Positions 1-5,401 of a stretch of 9,644 nt of DNA are shown piece after piece. Under the pieces are notes generated by a model. It was given only the letters and a program-made list of their open reading frames with translations. It did not search any database and had not been told where the DNA came from. The DNA lies in assembly GCA_027625225.1 (NCBI GenBank), contig JAQBWG010000049.1, positions 1-9,644 of the forward strand. The letters are read 5' to 3'. The stretch is from Chloroflexota bacterium. Lineage in GTDB: Bacteria; Chloroflexota; Dehalococcoidia; Lucifugimonadales; VGZR01. Numbering within the stretch: position 1 is the stretch's first letter; each line of letters begins with the position of its first letter. The position numbers and the translations under genes are program-made.

Positions 1-162
1 GGCCATATCGTTGAATAGGGCTTTCTTAACATCATTTCCCTCCCCGCCTTCAAAGATGTCCCGTTCCTGCTTGAGGTGCCTGGCTTCGACGGCAAAGGGC
101 CGGATCAAAAAAACGTTGACCTCTTGAAATCCGTCCGCGCGAAGGCCGGAGGCACGAACTAA
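1..162 (+). pseudogene. nfo: endonuclease IV C-terminal fragment with in-frame TAG
   Basis: In frame 1 the sequence reads GHIVE, a TAG at 16-18, then 47 codons to a TAA at 160-162. The post-stop peptide contains ISLPAFKDVPFLLEVPGFDG and GPDQKNVDLLK, which match the C-terminal end of endonuclease IV (AP endonuclease 2 family, TIM barrel, three-metal DNA repair enzyme that cuts 5' of abasic sites). In the family the segment before this usually reads like GHIGEEGF, so the stop appears to replace a Glu codon and the neighbouring Val a Gly codon; each is one G-to-T change. The rest of the gene lies outside the window. It could be a real nonsense mutation or low-quality sequence at a contig edge. 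The next gene starts 2 bases after the TAA, with the GGAGG that may serve it lying inside this reading frame, so the two were probably co-transcribed. Confidence 0.68.
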
Positions 163-164
163 AC

Positions 165-1280
165 TTGGCGGAACGTCCGACCCGGGAACGACAACGCCAG
201 TACCGACGGTATTTCCAGGCTGAGCTTGAGATGGCTGCGTTGTACAAGGCGCTTGCCGACAGGGCAAACGACGGCCATCGGCGGCAAGTTCTAAACGAAC
301 TGGCTACATGGGAAGTCCGTCATGCCGCCAAATGGGCCGAGAAGCTTGGAATCCCAATTCCTCAACATCCCCCAACTCGCCTGACCCTGCGACACCGCAT
401 CCTTCTACTAGCCGCCGATGTTGTGGGTTTGCGAAGGGTACTCCCATTTTTGTTGAGAGGCGAGGCGGATGAGATTCGGGCATATTCCAAAGACCCGGAG
501 GCTAGCGAGCTCATTCCCGAAGAACGGCGTCACGCCGGTATGCTGCGGAAGCTTTTCGGTGAGGGCCGAGGTTCGCAGGTCGCGGCGTTCGAACCCCGCC
601 AGATTGTAAGTGGTTCTGCTGTGCGCGCAGCGGTTCTGGGCGTGAACGACGGATTGGTCTCGAACTTCAGCCTCGTTATGGGTGTGGCAGGAGCGAGCAC
701 GAATTCGGACTTCATCCTCCTCGCGGGCGTGGCAGGTCTTCTGGCAGGGGCGTTTTCGATGGCTGCGGGAGAGTATGTGTCGGTGCGTTCCCAGCGTGAC
801 CTCTACGAGAATCAGATAGATATTGAAAGAGCGGAACTCGAAGAGTTCCCCGGAGACGAAGAACAAGAGCTAACGCTCATTTACGAAGCAAAAGGACTTT
901 CCAAAGAATCGGCTGCGCAGGTTGCCAAGCACTTGATGACCAACCCGCAGGTCGCTTTGGATATCATGGTGCGGGAAAAGCATGGCCTCGACCTGGATGA
1001 GGTCGGTTCTCCCTGGACAGCGGCGGGCAGCTCTTTTGTGGCATTCTGCCTTGGTGCAATCGTGCCCATCCTCCCATTCATGCTCGGTGGCATGGGACAG
1101 GTCGCGGTTGGCACAAGCGCTGCAGCCAGCGGCCTCGCCCTCGTGGTAGTCGGCGGCTCACTCGCATACTTTTCCAACCGGAATGTAGCCTGGGGCTCAC
1201 TCCGCATGCTGCTTGCGGGAGGCGCAGCCGCTGCCGTGACCTACGGCGTCGGCAGCCTGATCGGTACTACTATCACCTAG
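165..1280 (+). CDS. ferritin-like domain/VIT1-CCC1 family iron or manganese transporter
   Basis: Predicted 371-residue membrane protein with two parts. Residues about 10-135 look like a rubrerythrin/ferritin-like di-iron domain: E20 and E22 in helix 1, an E50-x-x-H53 pair, E100/E103, and a second E120-x-x-H123 pair, which together give plausible metal ligands. Residues about 148-371 are the VIT/CCC1 transporter: the VLGVNDGLVSNFSLVMGV signature (158-175, with N161-D162-G163), a second helix with MAAGEYVSVRSQ, an acidic cytoplasmic metal-binding helical region (YENQIDIERAELEEFP onward), and three C-terminal hydrophobic segments. The family moves Fe2+ or Mn2+ out of the cytosol, and the ferritin-like domain probably binds or delivers metal (compare the MbfA type). 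The start is TTG at 165 with GGAGG at 148-152, a rather long 12-nt spacing; the next Met (residue 23) lies inside the di-iron helix, so it would be too late. The gene is complete and ends 3 bases from the stop of the convergent dehydrogenase gene. Confidence 0.9.
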   Translation: MAERPTRERQRQYRRYFQAELEMAALYKALADRANDGHRRQVLNELATWEVRHAAKWAEKLGIPIPQHPPTRLTLRHRILLLAADVVGLRRVLPFLLRGEADEIRAYSKDPEASELIPEERRHAGMLRKLFGEGRGSQVAAFEPRQIVSGSAVRAAVLGVNDGLVSNFSLVMGVAGASTNSDFILLAGVAGLLAGAFSMAAGEYVSVRSQRDLYENQIDIERAELEEFPGDEEQELTLIYEAKGLSKESAAQVAKHLMTNPQVALDIMVREKHGLDLDEVGSPWTAAGSSFVAFCLGAIVPILPFMLGGMGQVAVGTSAAASGLALVVVGGSLAYFSNRNVAWGSLRMLLAGGAAAAVTYGVGSLIGTTIT

Positions 1281-1283
1281 AGA

Positions 1284-2293
1284 CTACGGCTTGAAGACCG
1301 CCTGCACACGGTTGTCCGGCTTCATAAGGTCTTCGAACACCGCCTGGATGTTATCCAGCGGCTGAACTTCCGAATTGCTGATAAGTGGCTCCATGGTGAT
1401 GGCGCCCGACGACATCATCGCCAGCGTCGCCTGAAAATCCTCGTCCAGCGCGCCCAGAGTCGTCACCAGTTCGACCTCCATCGTCACCCAGTCAATAGGA
1501 CTCACCGTCACCGAATCCTAGGACAGCGCGATGAGCACCACTCGTCCGTGACGCCGCACGGAATGCAACGCCTGTTGAAGCGTCGGAGGAGCGGCGGCAC
1601 ACTCCAGAATGATGTGCGGGCCGTAGCCTCCCGTGAGCGCGTGGAGTCGCGATACAGGGTTGTGGGGTCTATTATTTCATCTGCACCCAGCTTGGCTGCT
1701 GCTTTGGCCCGTATAGGTGTCGGTTCCACCACGAAGACTTTGCGTGCGCCGGATGCTTTGGCTATTTGTAAACAGAACAGACCGATAGGCCCTGCGCCGT
1801 ATATCGCAACGAAGTCACCCGGCTTCATGCCGGAGCGGCGTACCGTGCGCATGGAATTAGCCGCCGGTTCGCACAGCGCAGCTTCAAGATCGGTGACATT
1901 ATCCGGAGTTGGAAGTGGCGCCCATTCCTCCATGACATACTTCTCGGCGTATCCTTGCGGCTGCGGTATCGTGAATCCGTCCTTTCTAAAATCGAGCCGG
2001 GGCATGGTAAATGCCGGAGACAACATTCCCTTAGGATGCGTTCCGCCTCCGCCGACAATACGGTCGCCCTTCTTCCATCGGGTCACACCGTCGCCTAAAA
2101 TGGATATCACTCCACTGATTTCGTGTCCCATGATGGTTCCGGGCGGCACCTTGTCGTGCTGAAAACCATGCACGTCAGTGCCGCAAACACCGGCATAGCT
2201 AATGTCAATTTGAACTTGACCGGGGCCGGGCAGCGGGTCGGGTACCTCTTCAACGCTAAACCTCTGGTTCCCCTGATAGATAGCTGCTTTCAT
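1284..2293 (-). pseudogene. zinc-dependent medium-chain alcohol dehydrogenase, frameshifted and with in-frame TAG
   Basis: Medium-chain dehydrogenase of the threonine/sorbitol/butanediol dehydrogenase kind, oxidising an alcohol with NAD(P). The N-terminal part is intact from ATG at 2293, with GGAGG 6 nt upstream. Catalytic zinc ligands are C37 (VCGTD), H57 and E58 (GHE), and E142 is in the CEPAANS motif; the Rossmann loop is GAGPIG at 166-171. The frame breaks near 1660, after DEIIDPT. One missing A in an A-run (TT on the plus strand at 1660-1661) would restore NPVSRLHALTGGYG and the following GPHIILECAAAPPTLQQAL in the other frame. That frame then meets TAG at 1518-1520, where CAG (Gln) is a likely ancestor, and continues through 76 well-formed codons to a TAG at 1284-1286. 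Repaired length is about 336 residues, normal for the family. The four-cysteine structural zinc loop expected around residues 90-115 is absent. It is either a young pseudogene or a sequence error; the promoter upstream looks good. Confidence 0.85.
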
Positions 2294-2324
2294 CCGTCCC
2301 CTCCACTAATGCTGAATGTTCGGG

Positions 2325-2353
2325 ATGCTATCTCCGGTGTTCGGATGTGTCAA
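2325..2353 (-). promoter_or_regulatory. sigma70-type promoter of the dehydrogenase gene
   Basis: On the minus strand TTGACA (2353-2348) and TAGCAT (2330-2325) are separated by exactly 17 nt. The predicted transcript start is near 2318, giving a leader of about 25 nt that contains the GGAGG ribosome site before the ATG at 2293. The -35 box is a perfect consensus match. Confidence 0.62.
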
Positions 2354-2358
2354 TGTCG

Positions 2359-2387
2359 TTGACCCGCTACACACCCATTGCTAGACT
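2359..2387 (+). promoter_or_regulatory. sigma70-type promoter of the selenoprotein gene, probably leaderless
   Basis: TTGACC (2359-2364) and TAGACT (2382-2387) are separated by 17 nt. A start point 7 nt after the -10 box falls on the GTG at 2394, and no Shine-Dalgarno sequence is visible before either candidate GTG, so a leaderless mRNA is likely. Its -35 box lies only 5 bp from the -35 box of the divergent promoter, so the two promoters sit back to back and could share one regulator. Confidence 0.55.
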
Positions 2388-2393
2388 GTGTTT

Positions 2394-3194
2394 GTGAACG
2401 ACGCCACAAGCAATCCCATACCGATTCTTGAAACCCGTGATGAGTGGGCGAAATACTTCGAGGCTAACTGGCTTCGTCACCTGAACGAGACCGGCGAAGC
2501 CGACTGGGACCTGTATGAGACTACGGTCAACAAGACGGCCCCGCCCGGCCCTGGCATAGACCTGTCCAAAAGCCGCCTGGTTCTCATCACGTCCTCCGGT
2601 GCGTATCTCAAGGGGGAGCAGGAACGGTTCGACGCCGAGAACCTGTACGGCGATCAATCCCTGCGTATCTTCCCTTCGTCTACTCCGCTGGAAGAGTTGG
2701 AATTTGCTCAGGACCATTACGACCACAAGCACAGAAAAGCTGACCCGCAGGTGCTCGTCCCGCTGCGGCACCTTGAAGACATGATGTCCGAGGGCATCAT
2801 CGGCGAGTTGGCTCCCAACGTTATCAGTTTCAGCGGTTATCAGGCCGATGTTCGGGACGTGGCGGACGCTATCGCACCGGCCATGCTCAAAGCGATACAA
2901 GCGGAGAAAGCCGATGGGGCGCTGCTCGTTCCTTCGTGACCACTTTGTTGTCAGTCCGTCGGACTGCTTGCACGGCATCTTGAACAAAATGGCATCGCCA
3001 CAACCATCACCAGTTGGAATGCTGGAATCACGCGCAAAACGATGCCCCCGCGCACGACGTTTACCCGCCTCACAGATGGTATGACGTTGGGGCATCCGCA
3101 CGATAACGAACAGCAGCGCAGGATTCTTGAGGCGACGCTGGGGCTGTTGGGAAATGATGCCCCTGTGCGTCCCCTAAAATTGGACGAGAAGTGA
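2394..3194 (+). CDS. GrdB-like selenoprotein (glycine/sarcosine/betaine reductase selenoprotein B family), Sec encoded by TGA
   Basis: I read this gene through the in-frame TGA at 2937-2939 as selenocysteine, giving about 266 residues with Sec182. Before the TGA the protein shows the short GrdB-like family pattern: NWLRHLNETGEADW, PGPGIDLSKSRLVLITSSGAYL, GDQSLRIFPSSTP, DHYDHKHRKADPQVLVPLRHL, GIIGELAPNVISFSGY and GALLVPS. After it the same frame continues with PLCCQSVGLLARHLEQNGI, then TTITSW, then PPRTTFTRLTDGMTLGHPHD and NEQQRRILEATLGLL, ending at TGA 3192-3194. Many homologues have C-P-x-C here, so U-P-L-C (U182, C185, also C186) is the redox motif. True GrdB works in Stickland glycine reductase; this shorter family has no settled substrate, and no grdA, grdC or grdE is near. 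The start is GTG at 2394, favoured by promoter position; GTG at 2388 is the alternative (Sec184). The only rival explanation, a plain nonsense mutation at the Cys codon, is weakened by the SECIS-like hairpin. Confidence 0.87.
2946..2972 (+). promoter_or_regulatory. candidate bacterial SECIS element
   Basis: Immediately after the TGA the mRNA can form a perfect 6-bp stem, CAGUCC (2952-2957) with GGACUG (2961-2966), closed by a three-base loop GUC (2958-2960). The loop begins 19 nt after the last base of the UGA and has G in first position, both as expected for bacterial SECIS hairpins read by SelB. Below a U-C mismatch the stem may extend weakly (G-U, U-U mismatch, U-G, G-C, U-A) to 2946/2972. 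The hairpin overlaps coding sequence, as all bacterial SECIS elements do. Confidence 0.7.
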
Positions 3195-3195
3195 T

Positions 3196-3393
3196 GTGCG
3201 AATGAGCCAAGACCAAGAGATTCTTGTCGCATTGAGCAGCCTCGCCGAAGTACAGGAGTGCCCGAATTGCAGCACGCGGATTCGGTACGGCGATTTGGAC
3301 TGTCCTCACTGTGGCTACGATTTGGACGACCAGCAACATGCGTGGGCGGAACGGCTTATCGAACGGCTTCGTGAGGCGCGCGAAGAGGTTTAG
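3196..3393 (+). CDS. small zinc-ribbon protein
   Basis: A 65-residue protein (63 if it starts at the ATG at 3202). It carries one clear zinc ribbon, C-P-N-C (22-25) and C-P-H-C-G (36-40), with knuckles 10 residues apart, followed by an acidic linker and a charged C-terminal helix (WAERLIERLREAREE). No catalytic motif is visible; zinc-stabilised adaptor or nucleic-acid-binding roles are possible but not shown. It starts 1 base after the stop of the selenoprotein gene, with a GAGAAG just upstream, and has no room for a separate promoter, so it is almost certainly expressed from the same mRNA. Its TAG stop overlaps the TAA stop of the convergent exchanger gene within the four bases TTAG. Confidence 0.72.
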   Translation: MRMSQDQEILVALSSLAEVQECPNCSTRIRYGDLDCPHCGYDLDDQQHAWAERLIERLREAREEV

Positions 3394-4514
3394 TCTTTCA
3401 CTGTCGTCTGGCTAGTCGCAGATTTTTTCCAACGGGAGCGCCGGTAGTTGCGCAGGGTCACTATGGCGAGAGTCAGTACTGTTATCGGAATCACGAACCA
3501 GAGCATCACGAAGTTGAACGGTTCCGATGCGTCATGGTCGGTGGCGGCGAGGACGAGGTAAAGCAGGTAGGCGGCGTAATAGCCGAGGAACACGATGCCT
3601 TCCCAACGCGATACCCGGTAACCGTTGAAGAAGATGGGCAGGCAGGCCACGGTGATGGCGACCATGATGGGCAGGTCGAACTGCAAAATGGAGCGGTGTA
3701 CTTCCAGTCCGGAACCGGTGGCGGCAAGGCTGCTTAACCCCAGAACTCCGAATGTGTTGAATATATTGCTGCCTATGACGTTGCCCACGGCGATGTCCCG
3801 TTGGCCTTTCATGGCTGCAAGCACGGATGTGGCGACTTCGGGTAATGATGTCCCGATGGCGACTATGGTGATGCCTATGAGGAATTCGCTGAGACCAAGC
3901 ACCCGTGCAGCCTCCGAGGCGCCGCTAACGAGCCATCGCGACCCGAAGACCATCACCGCAAGTCCGGCGGCAAGCATCACTATGTCAATGGCTAGCTGAC
4001 GTCTTCCGCTTGGTTCCTTAATTCCGAACTCTTTCTCATATTGCTGTTCGACGTGAGGCGGCTCGCTACGCGCCTGCTTGAACTGGAAGGCGATGTAGGC
4101 CAGGAGGGCGATGGTGAGGATGACCCCGTCAATGCGGCCCAGGCGACCGTCCAGCGACATGAGGACGATGAGGATGGCGGCCCCAATCATGATGGGGACT
4201 TCGATGCGTACCAGACGCTGGGCGACGATGAGCGGAGTGATAACGGCGGCAATGCCCAGGATGAGCAGGATGTTGGCGACGTTGCTGCCGATGACGTTGC
4301 CAAGGGTTACGTCGGCTTTTCCAGTAGCGGCGGCGGCAACGCTGACGGCGATTTCGGGCGAACTGGTGCCGAGCGCGACGATGGTGAGGCCGATTACGAG
4401 CGGGGACAGTCCGAAATGGGCGGCGAGGCGTGATGCGCCTCGAACGAGTCCTTCGGCTCCAACCAGGAGCAGCACGAGACCGCCGAGGAGTTGCAGGTAG
4501 TGTATAGCTTCCAT
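3390..4514 (-). CDS. CaCA family sodium(cation)/calcium exchanger, YrbG-like
   Basis: A 374-residue inner-membrane antiporter that exchanges Na+ (or H+) for Ca2+. Both signature alpha repeats are intact. Alpha-1 is VALGTSSPE (46-54, with E54 the ion-binding Glu) followed by GNVIGSNVAN (72-81); alpha-2 is VAIGTSLPE (218-226, with E226) followed by GNVIGSNIFN. A hydrophilic cytosolic loop, about residues 146-172, separates the two five-helix halves. The protein is longer than typical YrbG (about 325 residues): an additional hydrophobic segment (FVMLWFVIPITVLTLAIVTL) and a basic tail follow the tenth helix. The ATG at 4514 has no clear Shine-Dalgarno site. A TAACAT at 4529-4524 on the minus strand would put a transcript start only about 3 nt before the ATG, but its -35 match is poor, so read-through from the methyltransferase gene 51 nt upstream is at least as likely. 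Confidence 0.93.
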   Translation of the reverse strand: MEAIHYLQLLGGLVLLLVGAEGLVRGASRLAAHFGLSPLVIGLTIVALGTSSPEIAVSVAAAATGKADVTLGNVIGSNVANILLILGIAAVITPLIVAQRLVRIEVPIMIGAAILIVLMSLDGRLGRIDGVILTIALLAYIAFQFKQARSEPPHVEQQYEKEFGIKEPSGRRQLAIDIVMLAAGLAVMVFGSRWLVSGASEAARVLGLSEFLIGITIVAIGTSLPEVATSVLAAMKGQRDIAVGNVIGSNIFNTFGVLGLSSLAATGSGLEVHRSILQFDLPIMVAITVACLPIFFNGYRVSRWEGIVFLGYYAAYLLYLVLAATDHDASEPFNFVMLWFVIPITVLTLAIVTLRNYRRSRWKKSATSQTTVKD

Positions 4515-4555
4515 GAGAAGTCTATGTTACTGCGAAAGCGATGAGTTGTTGCCTT

Positions 4556-4576
4556 GGAGAAAGAGCTATTTTCTCC
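4556..4576. repeat. 7-bp inverted repeat at the end of the methyltransferase gene
   Basis: GGAGAAA (4556-4562) and TTTCTCC (4570-4576) form a perfect 7-bp palindrome around a 7-nt loop that contains the methyltransferase stop codon. There is no following T-tract on the minus strand, so it is not a convincing intrinsic terminator. It may slow or process the operon transcript before the exchanger gene, or be chance. Confidence 0.35.
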
Positions 4577-5399
4577 ACGATGCCAGGGCGAGTTGCCGCG
4601 AAGTTGCGTCTTTGAAGGTTAAGCCGCCGTCAGTTGACACCAGCAGTTCGTCTATGGCCTGTCGTAGACGCTTGTCTTTGTCGCTACTGGGTGCGACATA
4701 CAGCCGGAAACGGAGGTCGTGCAGGGCTTCGTCGAGGTCATCGTAGACGGGCGCAGACATTCTTTCCAGCATCTCCAGGTCGGGGTAGAAGCCCAGTTCC
4801 CATAGGATGGGCATGAGTTCTTTGAGGGCGGGTAGGGTGATGCGTTCTTCGCCGTGGACTGCTTTCCAGAAGTGCGAGTGGTGCGACTGAGGAGCGTCGA
4901 GGAACATTACGATGAGTACGGATTTTTTGGCATGGGCATCGAGTTTGCGGACGAACGTCTCGATGTCTTCGACTCCATAGAGTACATGGGCACAGAGGAC
5001 GAAATCGGCGGGGTCGACGCGGGCGTTCTCCCACGATGCGGCGTGGGCTTTTACGTTGCGGATGTTGGCCTCTCCGGCGGCAATACGGAGCTGCTCAAGC
5101 ATGGAGTCGGACGGCTCGGCGACGGTGACGTGTTCGCATTTGAGGGCGAGAGGTAGGGCGAGACGGCCAGCGCCTCCGCCAACGTCGAGAACTGTCGAGT
5201 CGGGCTGCACTTCGCGGAGCAGACGGTTCACGAGGGAGTCGTCAGTGCGACGCGGGTCGGCGCGGAACTTATTGGCTATGGGCTTCCAGAAGTCTTCTTC
5301 TTTGGCTTTGCCCATCTGGTCGCGGGCCGCCTCGGACTGGGCATGGTGTTGGCGCACCCGCTCGCCCCAGACGGATGCCAGTGTATGGCTGTTCGACAC
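4566..5399 (-). CDS. class I SAM-dependent methyltransferase
   Basis: A 277-residue Rossmann-fold methyltransferase. Motif I is VLDVGGGAGRLALPLA (about 70-85). E95 in VTVAEPS, at the end of strand 2, should bind the ribose of S-adenosylmethionine. ADFVLCAHVLYGVEDIETFV is the strand-4 region, and an HAKKSVLIVMF strand follows. The substrate cannot be read from the sequence; the family methylates small molecules among other targets. I chose GTG at 5399, two bases after the TAA of the upstream amidohydrolase. The open frame runs further upstream to 5837, but that part is arginine/histidine-rich and lies wholly inside the amidohydrolase gene, so it is a shadow. The TAA-TC-GTG arrangement suggests translational coupling to the amidohydrolase and a shared pathway. 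Confidence 0.85.
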   Translation of the reverse strand: MSNSHTLASVWGERVRQHHAQSEAARDQMGKAKEEDFWKPIANKFRADPRRTDDSLVNRLLREVQPDSTVLDVGGGAGRLALPLALKCEHVTVAEPSDSMLEQLRIAAGEANIRNVKAHAASWENARVDPADFVLCAHVLYGVEDIETFVRKLDAHAKKSVLIVMFLDAPQSHHSHFWKAVHGEERITLPALKELMPILWELGFYPDLEMLERMSAPVYDDLDEALHDLRFRLYVAPSSDKDKRLRQAIDELLVSTDGGLTFKDATSRQLALASWRK

Positions 5400-5401
5400 G
5401 A

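Noticed and set aside
1..1520. TAG recoding as a sense codon (two genes carry in-frame TAG)
   Set aside because: Several neighbouring intact genes, including the VIT fusion and the zinc-ribbon gene, end on TAG at the expected length, and the dehydrogenase also carries a frameshift, so mutation or sequencing error is simpler.
2937..2939. TGA as an ordinary nonsense mutation in a pseudogene
   Set aside because: Considered because other genes nearby are broken. It falls exactly on the catalytic Cys position, the rest of the frame is clean, and a SECIS-like hairpin follows, so selenocysteine is the better reading.
2367..3101. A 244-codon minus-strand frame over the selenoprotein gene
   Set aside because: No recognisable motif, no ribosome site, and it covers the divergent promoters; the plus-strand frame explains the region.
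4556..4576. Intrinsic terminator after the methyltransferase
   Set aside because: The 7-bp palindrome is A/T-rich in its inner half and has no downstream U-tract on the transcribed strand, so I list it only as an inverted repeat.
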